Below are positions 54,312-63,772 of a DNA stretch of 64,000 nucleotides, in pieces. Below the pieces are notes generated by a model, which was not told the origin of the DNA, did no database searches, and was given only the letters and a program-made list of their open reading frames with translations. Both the position numbers and the translations under genes were made by a program. Within the stretch, counting starts at the first letter, position 1, and each line of letters starts with the position of its first letter. The stretch spans positions 1 to 64,000 of the forward strand of contig NZ_SCMB01000005.1 of the NCBI RefSeq assembly GCF_014323605.1. The letters are read 5' to 3'. The DNA comes from Lactobacillus kimbladii. Lineage in GTDB: Bacteria; Bacillota; Bacilli; Lactobacillales; Lactobacillaceae.

Positions 54312-56369
54312 TTAATGACCGAAAAGTCCTTTAATGTCATTATACCATTCATTAATTTTTTCTCCTGCTGAACCTATGCCTTTTTCGATTTTATCACCAA
54401 AGCCCTTTGTCCAATCAGAACCTGCACCGTTATTTTGAATAATTTGCTTTGGAGCCTGTTCTTTAAATTGATTTTGAGCTGTATATGGCAAAATACTTTC
54501 TATTTCAGCCTTATATAGCCTGGTAATACCAGTTTCCGAAACGCCATGCATGAAGTGCTGCTGATTAGTACGGTCAAAGCCAACCCAAGTAGCTACCACA
54601 ACGTCCGGTGTATAGCCAACAATCCACTGGTCTTTAGTACCAAAGCCATAAGAGTTTGGTACTTCCGTTGACCCAGTTTTACCTGCAACTCGATAGCCGG
54701 CTGGTTGAGCGGATGTTCCAGTTCCTCCTGCAAACACTCCTAATAGCATGGTAGTCATTTCTTTAGCAGTATTTTCCGAAATAATGCGGTGTGTGCCAGT
54801 ATCATGATTTTCAGCAATTACATTCCCACTAGCATCAGTGATCTTAGTGATGAAATAAGAATTATTAGGCAAATTACCTTTATTGGCAAAAGCCGAATAT
54901 GCTCGCGCCATTTGAATAGGCGAAACACCTGTTGACAGTCCACCTAAAGCTAAAGCAAGATTTTGGTCTTCTTTGGGCACCTTGATACCAAAATTATTAG
55001 CAGATTGAACTCCTTTAGATACCCCAATTCGATCTAATAACCAAACCGCGGGAACATTTTTACTTTGCGCCAAGGCAGAATACATTGGGATTTTATCAGA
55101 ATAACCGTTGTCAACGTTATGCGGCTGATAACCATTCTTACCAAAACGCTGCAGTTTGTTAGAAAGCTGTGAATCATAGTGATAACCTTGTTGCAGCGCT
55201 GGAGCATAAGAAACTAGCGGTTTAATCGAAGAGCCCGGCTGTCTCTTCATTTGAGTAGCACGGTTATAACCACGGAAAACATGTTTGCCTCGGCCACCGA
55301 CTACAGCTCTAACTGCACCAGTTGTGGGATCCATTACCACTGTTGCACCCTGAGGTTTCGTACCATCAGTCGCGTTTTGTGGGAACAGATAGCCTTGGTC
55401 AAATTTTTGTTGCAGCTGACTTTGATAATTTTGATTAAGGGTTGTATATATTTTTAACCCTTTATTCATTACATCTTCTTCTTTTAGCCCATAGCGGTTA
55501 ATTGCCTCGTCCACCACTGCATCAAAGAAATAAGGGTAACGATAGCCATCTTTATTATGATAAGTATCGTGTAAAGTTAAACCAATTTTTTGTTCACTTT
55601 TCGCTCTGGAACTTGATAATTTTTTATTATCAACCATTAGATTTAAAATCAGGTTCCTCCGAGACAAAGCGTAGGACATATGATCAATTGGGTTATATTT
55701 ACTTGGATTACGTAAAATACCGGCTAATGTTGCTCCTTCTCCGATTGTCAACTGACTGGCATTTTTGCCAAAATATTTTTGACTGGCATCTTCAACTCCC
55801 CATACACCATTGCCAAAATATGCTTTATTAAGGTACATAGTTAATATGTCTTTTTTGGAATAAACATGATTTATCTCGACAGCAAAAAAAAGTTCCTCAA
55901 CTTTACGAGAGAATGTTTGTTTTTGCGTTAATAAAGCATTTTTAGCTAATTGTTGCGTAATAGTCGAACCACCACCAGATATCTGACCACGATTAAGAAT
56001 CAAACCTAAAGCGGCTCTGCCCATGCCTTTGATGCTAAAGCCCGGGTTCGTCCAGAAAGTACGATCTTCCGTAGAAATAACGGCATTTTTTACATTAGGT
56101 GAAATTTTGTTATAACCAACATACGTACCTTTTTGTGAGTATAGTGAACCAGATTTTTGGCTTCTATAATCGTAAATACCAGTTGTAGCTGATAATGATG
56201 CCTTTAAATTTGAAATATTTGAAGTTTTAACTTTAACGGTATAATAAGTACAAACCAATAACATCACGGTAAGCAAAATCAAAATGATCCAGCGACCGAT
56301 AAAAAAACGGTTATCAAAACGGTGCCATAGGCCACCTATCCCGTTTTTCTTTGGTTCATTGTTTTCCAT
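54312..56369 (-). CDS. pbp1A: Bifunctional penicillin-binding protein 1A
   Basis: A class A PBP that polymerises and crosslinks peptidoglycan. After a cytoplasmic N-terminus and a transmembrane anchor (residues about 27-47), the glycosyltransferase domain has EDRTFW, GGSTITQQLAKN and LNKAYFGNG. The transpeptidase domain has SSIK (in PGSSIKPL), SKN and KTGST. Length is 685 residues. AAAGGAG precedes the ATG. It is divergent from the pseudouridine synthase gene and heads the yheA-yhaO-yhaN-yhaM run. Confidence 0.95.
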   Translation of the reverse strand: MENNEPKKNGIGGLWHRFDNRFFIGRWIILILLTVMLLVCTYYTVKVKTSNISNLKASLSATTGIYDYRSQKSGSLYSQKGTYVGYNKISPNVKNAVISTEDRTFWTNPGFSIKGMGRAALGLILNRGQISGGGSTITQQLAKNALLTQKQTFSRKVEELFFAVEINHVYSKKDILTMYLNKAYFGNGVWGVEDASQKYFGKNASQLTIGEGATLAGILRNPSKYNPIDHMSYALSRRNLILNLMVDNKKLSSSRAKSEQKIGLTLHDTYHNKDGYRYPYFFDAVVDEAINRYGLKEEDVMNKGLKIYTTLNQNYQSQLQQKFDQGYLFPQNATDGTKPQGATVVMDPTTGAVRAVVGGRGKHVFRGYNRATQMKRQPGSSIKPLVSYAPALQQGYHYDSQLSNKLQRFGKNGYQPHNVDNGYSDKIPMYSALAQSKNVPAVWLLDRIGVSKGVQSANNFGIKVPKEDQNLALALGGLSTGVSPIQMARAYSAFANKGNLPNNSYFITKITDASGNVIAENHDTGTHRIISENTAKEMTTMLLGVFAGGTGTSAQPAGYRVAGKTGSTEVPNSYGFGTKDQWIVGYTPDVVVATWVGFDRTNQQHFMHGVSETGITRLYKAEIESILPYTAQNQFKEQAPKQIIQNNGAGSDWTKGFGDKIEKGIGSAGEKINEWYNDIKGLFGH

Positions 56370-56453
56370 TTTATCTGCTCCTTTAGAAACAACTAAAATT
56401 GTATCATATTAAAGGAAATTACCTTTATTTTCAAAAAGATTTAACAAATATTT

Positions 56454-57323
56454 ATGAGCTATTATTTTACCTTTACCTTTCCCCAAAATCTCAATCCGTG
56501 TTCTGTAAATAATTTATTACGTCTATTACTCATTCCGAGAAAATGGCGTCATTTTTTACGCGTTGAACGAAAAGTACTGATTAATGGCAGATACTATCAT
56601 TTTAATCAAAAAGTAAAGCCAAAGGATAAAGTTGAACTCTGGCTCAATCACGTTGAAAGTAAGCAACATACTTATCCAGCAAGTGGTAAAAATCCAGAAG
56701 TGATTTACGAAGATGACAATCTCTTAATTATAAATAAACCTGCAGGACAAAAGACGCATCCTAATTCAAATGAAACTAATACAGCTTTGAATGATTGTGC
56801 CACCTATTTAGGATTTTCCCCTTTTATTGTACATCGGTTAGACATGTTAACCAGTGGTCTGCTACTGGTTGCCAAAAACCCAGCTGTTGTTCCTATTTTG
56901 AATCGCGAATTAACCAGTAAACTTTTTCACCGAGAATATTTAGCTGTGATTAATGTTAATGAACCGATAGCTAACAGAGGAACAATCGATTTAGCAATCG
57001 GTCATGATCCACTTGATCAGCGCAAACGCAAGATAATAAGCAATGGTCTAAAGTCAATCACACATTATCAGATTTTAAAGTATTTAGACAACAATACTGC
57101 TTTAGTTAAATTAGAATTAGAAACAGGAAGAACACACCAAATTCGGGTTCATTTGGCTGCGATTGACTGCCCAATTGTGGGAGATCCACTGTATAACCCC
57201 AACTTTAAAAATGAACAGTTTTTACATTTAACTGCGTATCAAATTTCGCTACAAAAACCTTTTACATTAGACAAACTGAAAGTGAAATTACCAGATGTAA
57301 ATATACCTTTACTGCAAAATTAA
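56454..57323 (+). CDS. RluD/RluA-family RNA pseudouridine synthase
   Basis: The 289-residue protein has an N-terminal S4-like region and the RluA catalytic domain, with HRLDMLTSGLLLVAKN holding the catalytic aspartate and GRTHQIRVHLA near the end. It converts uridine to pseudouridine in rRNA or tRNA. No clear ribosome binding site precedes the ATG; an alternative start is not obvious. It stands alone, divergent from pbp1A. Confidence 0.9.
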   Translation: MSYYFTFTFPQNLNPCSVNNLLRLLLIPRKWRHFLRVERKVLINGRYYHFNQKVKPKDKVELWLNHVESKQHTYPASGKNPEVIYEDDNLLIINKPAGQKTHPNSNETNTALNDCATYLGFSPFIVHRLDMLTSGLLLVAKNPAVVPILNRELTSKLFHREYLAVINVNEPIANRGTIDLAIGHDPLDQRKRKIISNGLKSITHYQILKYLDNNTALVKLELETGRTHQIRVHLAAIDCPIVGDPLYNPNFKNEQFLHLTAYQISLQKPFTLDKLKVKLPDVNIPLLQN

Positions 57324-57503
57324 AAGACCGTTTATCAAACGATCCACAATCTTCTTTATATAATTAAAATTTCTAAATATAGTTCTTTAAAATTCAAGTT
57401 AAATAATTTTGCTAATAAATAATAAAACTATATGCCTCTCCTGCTTGCAGCTTATTAACAAATTTTAATTCAACAAAATCTATTTAATAGGATTTTTTAT
57501 AAT

Positions 57504-58418
57504 TTAATCACCCACGAAAGTACCGGCTTCAACTTCACGTATAAAGTCTGCTACATGTTTGTAGTAAACATCAGGATTATCAACCATGTGATGATGTCCT
57601 GCATTCGGTGTAGTAACTAAGCGTGAATTAGGAATCTCACGTTGCATAATCTTTGCGGTCTCAAGAGGCATAGTATCTTCTTCACCAAAAGTCAAAAGAG
57701 TCGGCATTTTTATTTGCTTTAAATACTTTCTAAAATGCCAATCTTTTAATTTACCAGTTACCACAAATTCATTATCACCTTGAAAGGCATGGTACACAGG
57801 CAAACCACCGATACGCTTAATATGATATAACTTGCATGGCTGTCGCCGATCAAGAAAGTTAATATTTAATATTTGAATATCCTCTTGATAGCGTTTATTG
57901 TCATAGTCGTTGTTTTCTTCACATTCACGCATAAAGTCAATTTCCGCTTGTGGGAAAATTTCTTGCCTACGACGGTTAATTGACTCAATATAGTCATCAG
58001 TATCATCAACCATAGAAGAAATTATTGTACCTTTTAAGTGTTGACCATATTTAACCGCATATTCTTGCGCGAGCAAGCCGCCCCAGCTTTGTCCTATCAA
58101 GTAGCAATTATCAAGACCAAGCTTAGCGCGAACTTCATCAACTTCGTCGAGAAAGTATTCATAAGTTAAATATTTGGCTGCAATTTCAGGATCATCATAA
58201 TCCGGTTGATCTGAGTAGAGCGAACCTAATTGATCATACATAGTAACTTGAGCATGTAGTCCCTGCTTTGCTAATTGATCGGCAGTGTCTTCCCAATATT
58301 CATGATTTCCTCCAGGACCTCCGTGAAGGGCTAATAAATGAATATCACCTTCACCTTGGGTACTTGTCCACAAATGATAGCCATTATCTAAAGTGATGAT
58401 TTTTGTTCCAGTTCTCAT
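57504..58418 (-). CDS. pip: Prolyl iminopeptidase (alpha/beta hydrolase family)
   Basis: The enzyme releases N-terminal proline from peptides. The HGGPGG oxyanion motif lies at residues 32-37, the nucleophile is Ser111 in GQSWGG, and GHHHMVDNP near the C-terminus carries the catalytic histidine. The length of 304 residues and start with the family's YHLWTSTQGEG are typical. It begins 19 bases after the oppA remnant, so peptide uptake and peptide breakdown are on one transcript. Confidence 0.93.
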   Translation of the reverse strand: MRTGTKIITLDNGYHLWTSTQGEGDIHLLALHGGPGGNHEYWEDTADQLAKQGLHAQVTMYDQLGSLYSDQPDYDDPEIAAKYLTYEYFLDEVDEVRAKLGLDNCYLIGQSWGGLLAQEYAVKYGQHLKGTIISSMVDDTDDYIESINRRRQEIFPQAEIDFMRECEENNDYDNKRYQEDIQILNINFLDRRQPCKLYHIKRIGGLPVYHAFQGDNEFVVTGKLKDWHFRKYLKQIKMPTLLTFGEEDTMPLETAKIMQREIPNSRLVTTPNAGHHHMVDNPDVYYKHVADFIREVEAGTFVGD

Positions 58419-58437
58419 TAAAATTTACAGCTTCTTT

Positions 58438-60203
58438 CTATTTAGTAAAACCTACTTCATTCCATAAAGGATGTTTATTGTTTTGTTTTGACGGCTTAAG
58501 CGAATAGCCCGAAATCTTATCATTAACAGCAAAGATCTGATAGGAATTATCAACTGGGATAACATAGGCTTCATCATTCATATATCTTTGCCATTCATGA
58601 AATTTTTTAACCCGATAATCATGATTAAAAGCCTTTTGAGAATTTATCTCATCCAAAAGCTGATTATTTTTTGCAGTTACAAATCTGGTCATGTTAAACG
58701 GTGCTGATTCACTATAATATGGATGTGGCGAAGGTTCAGTAGGTGTTGACCAACCAGCCAGATACATGTCGACGCCTTTATTATCATGTTGTAATTTATC
58801 ATAGAAAGAATTGTGTTCAATTAAACGACCCGTGGACAATTGTACATTCAGTCCAACTTTATGCCACTGCTGCAAGTAGTTTTGAACTATTGGCTCCTGA
58901 GTAGTATCTCCACTCATAGCTGCAAAATGAATTACCAAAGGCTTGCCATTTGGCTGAACGCGCCACTTTCCTTTCTTCTTGTAACCCGCTTTATCCAAAA
59001 TCTGATTTGCCTTTTTTAAGTCGTAATTATATCCTTTCTCAGTTTTATCAAAGTAGTCACCAAATTTTTCTGGAACCAAAGTTTTTACTCTAAACGTTAA
59101 ACCATATGTATAACGCTTATTAACCGCATCAACATTCATGGCATAACCTATTGCCTGCCTTAAAGCCTTATTATTCATCTTAGCATTAGGATTCATAACA
59201 TTCTTGCTCTTTTCAGCATCCCATTTTCCTACTTTAAAGCCTAAATAATGATAAGCAATTGGGATTTGGGCAATGAAGTTCACGTTTTTGGTATTTTTAA
59301 CTTGTGGCCACTGGGTATTAATTACAGGAATAATATCAAATTTATGACTTTTAATTGCTTGAGAAGCAGAATTAGGAGATACCACTGAAATAACAACTTT
59401 ATCTAATTTTGGTTTCCCTCTCCAGTAATATTTGTTCGGTACCCAGGTTGCAGATTGCCCTCTAACTAGTTTTTCAATCTTAAACGGTCCGAAAAATAAG
59501 GGATTCTTCCTGATCCTATCTGAAGACTTTAATTTAGCAAAAGGAATATCTTTTAAATAATGATAAGGTTCAACTGCTTCCCAAAGCGAACGACTTCCTG
59601 CATTTGACATACTTGGATTTAAAGCTGAGCAGTGTAAAACAACTTTACGGCATTTTCTCCATCAGGCATTTCAATTCCAGAAATAGTTTTAGCTTTGCCT
59701 TCGTGATATTCTTTTAAGCCCTTTAAGACTTCAAACTGACTGCTATACCGCGGACAAGCTGTATCTTTGTTAGCCAAAATCTCATACGCATATTCGAAAT
59801 CTTTGGCTACTACTTGCTTACCGTCAGACCATTTAACGCCCTTTTTAATATTGATTGTGATCGTCTTGTTTTTAGGATCTAATTTACGTGTATCTGGACC
59901 TTTATCAGTGACACCATATTGATCATCACTATCGAATAAAGTTTCTTGACCGGGAGCTGCAACCATTGAGTCTAGGTCTTCAGAGGAAAGTTCTTGTGAA
60001 AAAATACCTGAAAAAGGTGTATCTGTAACAACTGCAACTTTCACAGTTCCACCATCTTTAACATTCTTTTTAGGAGCTTCAACAGGAAATTTTTTCACTG
60101 TCTTAGTGTCATCACTATTGTTAGCACTTTTAGCACAGGCTGCCAGTGTTATGGTTGCTAGACTCAAAATGCCAGCAGAAGCAAGCTTACTTCTTTTTTT
60201 CAT
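58438..60203 (-). pseudogene. oppA: Oligopeptide-binding protein OppA, broken by a frameshift
   Basis: The N-terminal part (to 59619) has a lipoprotein signal with lipobox LAAC and the OppA-like WSDGKQVVAKDFEYAYE segment. It ends early at a TAA in FYTAQL. The rest (58438-59610 as a separate frame) has SMSNAGSRSLWEAVEPYHYLKD and the remaining solute-binding family 5 domain to a normal C-terminus. The two frames join within about ten bases, in a CTTTAAATCC context. The second frame has no ribosome binding site. Either the gene is a recent pseudogene or the break is a sequence error. I use the start at 60203, which suits the signal peptide. Confidence 0.85.
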
Positions 60204-60386
60204 AAAAATCACTAATTTCATTATATTTTACTCATATTATTAATAAGTTTTTCATTTATTTCAAATCGTATAATCAAATATTTTAAAGGAGTATTTAAAA
60301 GAATTTTTATTTAGTGTAAAATAACAAATGCTTCTGTATAATTTTAATATGGAAAAAATAAATATAGAAAGAGTTAGAAAGTGAAT

Positions 60387-61754
60387 ATGAACAAGCAAAA
60401 AATTGCCGATTTAGCTCAAAAAGCTATTAATACTTTTAATTTACCCAGTTTAGGAATTGGTGTTTATCACAAAGGTGAAAGCTATAGTCATGTATATGGT
60501 CAAGCTGAGCAAGACAATCTTTATCCTTTAGCTTCAATTTCCAAAACATTTTTTGCTACTGCCGTTTGTCAATTGGCTGATGAAGGTAAGATAAATCTAG
60601 ATGATCCTTTAAAAAAATCTTGGCCTGAGCTTAAGCTAGAAGATAAATATGCTGAAGATCATTTAACATGGAGGGACGCCCTTAGTCATCAAAGTGGCTT
60701 ACCAGCTCACGATCTGATGCGTTTTACTAATATGAACAAGCATGACCTTTCTTTAAAAGAAAAAGCTGAACACGTTGGTCATTTAAAGCCTAACCATGAA
60801 TTACGTTATAAAATGCAATACAGCAACCTGGGCTTTGCTTTAGCCACCTATGCTTTTGAACAAGTAATTGGTGAAGATTACGGTACCTATGAGCACCAGC
60901 ATTTACTCGAACCCCTTAAGTTAACTAGAACTTATATTAACCATCATGAAGCACCAAGAGAAGATATAGTTAAACCATATATTAGAGACAATGGAATTAC
61001 AGAAGAAGTTCCTTTTATTGCACCTGGTAAAGTTGGTGGTGCCAGCAGTATGCTCTCATCTATTTCGGATTTGCTTACCTGGGCTGAATACCAGTTAAAA
61101 TTGCAAAAAGAAAACAAAAACAACGCAATAGCTGAACACTTTTTGCCTCAATCTATTATGGCTCCAAGCCGTGCCTACGGTGGTGCTAATTTTGGTGCTT
61201 ATGGTTTAGGTATGATGATGGAAGATTACCGCGGACACAAATACTTTTACCATAGTGGTTCATACATTGGTTACTGCTCTTTCATGGGCTTTGTTCCAGA
61301 TCTTGATTTAGCTTTTGTTTCGACCACAAATATGGATTCAACAGATGCAATTTTTGCATTGGCATATCAAACAATAGATGATACCTTAGGTATTTCGGAT
61401 ACGGATTGGACCAGCAAAATCAAACGGATTGTTGATCAAAAATTAGCAACGCGTGAAGAAAACATTGCCATTCTTAAAGGAAATTCACCCCAAAATGTTG
61501 TGGCTAAAGATAATCTTTTAGGAGATTATGAAAACCCAGGCTACGGTTTAATCACTCTAAATGAAAAAGATGGTAATTTAACAGTTACAATTGGCAAGTG
61601 GGATTATCCTGTTATTGTTAATGAAAAAGGTAAAATGTATGTGGAAGAAAGACTGTATCAGCATGAGCTTTTACCAATTGAAATTCATCAAAATCAAGTT
61701 TTGCTTTGGACAGAGCGCGCACTTAAAGAACCAACTACTTTCACAAAGTTATAA
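60387..61754 (+). CDS. Class C beta-lactamase-like serine hydrolase
   Basis: The 455-residue protein has the penicillin-binding fold with SISK (50-53, nucleophile), YSN (in QYSNLGF) and HSG motifs. The C-terminal part is an extra beta-rich domain. Relatives are D-aminopeptidases, esterases and peptidase-like PBPs rather than true resistance enzymes. No signal peptide is seen, so it may be cytosolic. A GTG lies two codons upstream; AGAAAG suits the ATG at 60387. It is divergent from oppA, with a TATAAT at 60337-60342. Confidence 0.9.
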   Translation: MNKQKIADLAQKAINTFNLPSLGIGVYHKGESYSHVYGQAEQDNLYPLASISKTFFATAVCQLADEGKINLDDPLKKSWPELKLEDKYAEDHLTWRDALSHQSGLPAHDLMRFTNMNKHDLSLKEKAEHVGHLKPNHELRYKMQYSNLGFALATYAFEQVIGEDYGTYEHQHLLEPLKLTRTYINHHEAPREDIVKPYIRDNGITEEVPFIAPGKVGGASSMLSSISDLLTWAEYQLKLQKENKNNAIAEHFLPQSIMAPSRAYGGANFGAYGLGMMMEDYRGHKYFYHSGSYIGYCSFMGFVPDLDLAFVSTTNMDSTDAIFALAYQTIDDTLGISDTDWTSKIKRIVDQKLATREENIAILKGNSPQNVVAKDNLLGDYENPGYGLITLNEKDGNLTVTIGKWDYPVIVNEKGKMYVEERLYQHELLPIEIHQNQVLLWTERALKEPTTFTKL

Positions 61755-61755
61755 T

Positions 61756-61790
61756 TAAAAAAGCTAAACTTTAATAATTAAAGTTTAGCT
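61756..61790 (-). terminator. Terminator read on the minus strand, for the alpha/beta hydrolase
   Basis: A perfect 13-bp stem (61762-61774 with 61778-61790) with a 3-base loop runs on the minus strand into a T-run. It lies past the hydrolase stop, inside the 3' region of the convergent beta-lactamase-like gene. Confidence 0.75.
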
Positions 61791-61808
61791 CAAAATTGTT
61801 TTTAACAG

Positions 61809-61840
61809 ACCAGTCATACAAAAGACTGGTTTTTTATTTT
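61809..61840 (+). terminator. Terminator read on the plus strand, for the beta-lactamase-like gene
   Basis: A perfect 7-bp stem (61809-61815 with 61824-61830) is followed by TTTTTATTTT. It overlaps the stop codon of the convergent hydrolase gene. Confidence 0.75.
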
Positions 61841-62613
61841 ATATGCGAACTAATCCAAGGCACGACCTTACCAATAACTTCATTAAGTTTGGTAAAATCA
61901 CCAGTTTCAACATTGTAAGTATGGTTCGCATTTTCAACTGTAAACGAATCTACGTTATCCATGTGACAGTTTTTAATAAAATTTAAACTGATATTTGGAT
62001 CCAAAGTAGGATCGCTGATACATACTTCAACTAAAATTGGATTTTTAAAATTTTTAATGTTGTCATTCAAAGTTGTTTTCAATTCATCAAAGAACCTGCG
62101 GTATACCAGTTCAACACCACCGCTACTGGTATGAACAATGCAGTAACCTAAATTATCCATTTGAAATTTATCATATGCCATTTCAAGAGGCTCAGAAGTA
62201 TTGATAGCGCCATTTAGAGAAACTATAATTTTTGCTGGTAACGTCGAACAAGTAAATACTAAGCGACCACCAAGGCTATGACCTAAAAGTCCAACGTTAT
62301 TTTCTTCAACATATGGTAAAGACTGCAAATATTTAAAACTCGCTTTAACCTCATCGGTCATCACTTTCATGCCATAATTTTCTCTTGAATAAAGGTTCTC
62401 TCCCATGCTGCACAAGTCAATTCTTGCAGCAACGATTCCGGCTTCTACAATTTTTTTGCTAATTCTTGCTAACATATGATTATCATTATTCCTGGAAGAC
62501 ATGAAACCATGGATCATCAATACAGCAGGAAATTTACTACTTTCATCCGGAATATCAATTTGCATTGGCACCTCATGATCAACACATTTTAAAAATCTCA
62601 GTTCTTCGCGCAA
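61834..62613 (-). CDS. Alpha/beta hydrolase (serine esterase-like)
   Basis: The fold is shown by the oxyanion motif MIHGF, nucleophile elbow GHSLGG (serine near residue 113) and a C-terminal NANHTYN with the catalytic histidine. It resembles feruloyl/cinnamoyl esterase-type enzymes, but the substrate is unknown. An ATG at 62649 opens the frame, yet it has no ribosome binding site and lies only about 15 bases past a TATAAT (62664-62669). GAGGTGA lies nine bases before a TTG at 62613, which starts the protein at the family-typical place, so I use it (259 residues). Confidence 0.82.
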   Translation of the reverse strand: MREELRFLKCVDHEVPMQIDIPDESSKFPAVLMIHGFMSSRNNDNHMLARISKKIVEAGIVAARIDLCSMGENLYSRENYGMKVMTDEVKASFKYLQSLPYVEENNVGLLGHSLGGRLVFTCSTLPAKIIVSLNGAINTSEPLEMAYDKFQMDNLGYCIVHTSSGGVELVYRRFFDELKTTLNDNIKNFKNPILVEVCISDPTLDPNISLNFIKNCHMDNVDSFTVENANHTYNVETGDFTKLNEVIGKVVPWISSHIK

Positions 62614-62724
62614 TTTTAATATCACCTCAAAAAATATTTCATTATTCATCCGTTATAAGATACATTATACTGTTACCTCTAAATTTGTACACCAATACAA
62701 TATATTGAGTGTTGAAATGTATAT

Positions 62725-62763
62725 AAAAAGTCTACAACTACTTTTAAAAGTTGTAGACTTTTT
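62725..62763. terminator. Terminator of the aldolase gene
   Basis: The 15-base arms 62725-62739 and 62749-62763 are complementary, giving an A-run and T-run on either side of the stem. It ends the aldolase transcript on the minus strand. Confidence 0.88.
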
Positions 62764-62784
62764 ATGTAACAATTTAGTTTTTAG

Positions 62785-63684
62785 TTAGATTTTATCTGCT
62801 CGCCAAGGATCTATACCCTCATATAATTTGGCTTTGCCAATAGAATTAAATAGGTCATTTTTATGATGAATAACCTTTTTTCCTGCTTCAATTGCTTCTG
62901 GCAACAAATGATTGGGATCCCAACCGTCATTTTCAGCTAGAATTTCACGAGTCTTTTCAAAGAAGGCGTGTTTATAATCTGAAGAAATATTAACTTTGCT
63001 AATACCGTTCTTTACCGCTTCAGCAATCTGTTCGTCTGGATTTGAAGAACCACCGTGCAAAACTAGAGGTGTATCAGGAACTGCCTGAACTATCTTTTGT
63101 AAAATGTCAATTCTAATTTTAGGAGTAACATCCGCTGGGTAAATACCGTGACTGGTACCTATTCCTACCGCTAGAGTATCAACACCTGTTTCTTCGACAA
63201 ATTTTTGAGCTTCTTCGGGTGTGGTATAAATACCCTCTTTTTTATGTCCCTCTATATGAACTCCAGTTTGACCAATAGTACCAACTTCACCTTCAACAGA
63301 AACACCAACTCTATGAGCCATTATTACTGTTTCTTTAGTTAGAGCAACATTTGTATCCCAATCTTCAGCCGACATATCAATCATTACTGAACTAAAGCCA
63401 TCATGAATTGCTCTAGCTGCACTATCCACTGAATCACCATGGTCAAGATGAAGTGCCACAGGAATTTTACTGTCACGAATACGTGTTAAAACATAGCTAA
63501 TAAAATCATCTTTACAATATCTCAATTCTGTTGGGTGAATCATAATAATTGCTGGTGCATAATCAGCTTCACATTGTTCAATTGACGTTCTCATTAATTC
63601 CAAGTTTGAAACATTATATGCTCCTACTGCAAAATTGTTTTTTCTTGCTACCTCAAGCAGCTGATTCATATTTACTAAGGTCAT
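62785..63684 (-). CDS. Class II ketose-bisphosphate aldolase
   Basis: This zinc aldolase splits a ketohexose 1,6-bisphosphate into dihydroxyacetone phosphate and glyceraldehyde 3-phosphate. HLDHGDS carries catalytic Asp81 and zinc ligand His82. EGEVGTIG, GTSHGIY and VLHGGSS follow, the other metal and phosphate motifs. The 299-residue size fits the fructose/tagatose (GatY/KbaY/FbaA-like) family. It lies 88 bases after a fructose-family PTS gene, so its substrate may be the product of that PTS rather than the glycolytic one. Confidence 0.93.
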   Translation of the reverse strand: MTLVNMNQLLEVARKNNFAVGAYNVSNLELMRTSIEQCEADYAPAIIMIHPTELRYCKDDFISYVLTRIRDSKIPVALHLDHGDSVDSAARAIHDGFSSVMIDMSAEDWDTNVALTKETVIMAHRVGVSVEGEVGTIGQTGVHIEGHKKEGIYTTPEEAQKFVEETGVDTLAVGIGTSHGIYPADVTPKIRIDILQKIVQAVPDTPLVLHGGSSNPDEQIAEAVKNGISKVNISSDYKHAFFEKTREILAENDGWDPNHLLPEAIEAGKKVIHHKNDLFNSIGKAKLYEGIDPWRADKI

Positions 63685-63772
63685 TTTTTCTCCTCATATA
63701 CTAAATATAATAAATTTAAATATTATTAACTTCTTTTTATAAATTAATTTTGCATCACTTCCTCTAATTTTT

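Noticed and set aside
55502-55831. 109-residue frame antisense to pbp1A
   Set aside because: It lies inside conserved PBP coding sequence, with no binding site.
60387-61754. Antibiotic-resistance beta-lactamase
   Set aside because: The motifs are those of the broad class C/esterase/peptidase family; no signal peptide is present and nothing points to drug hydrolysis.
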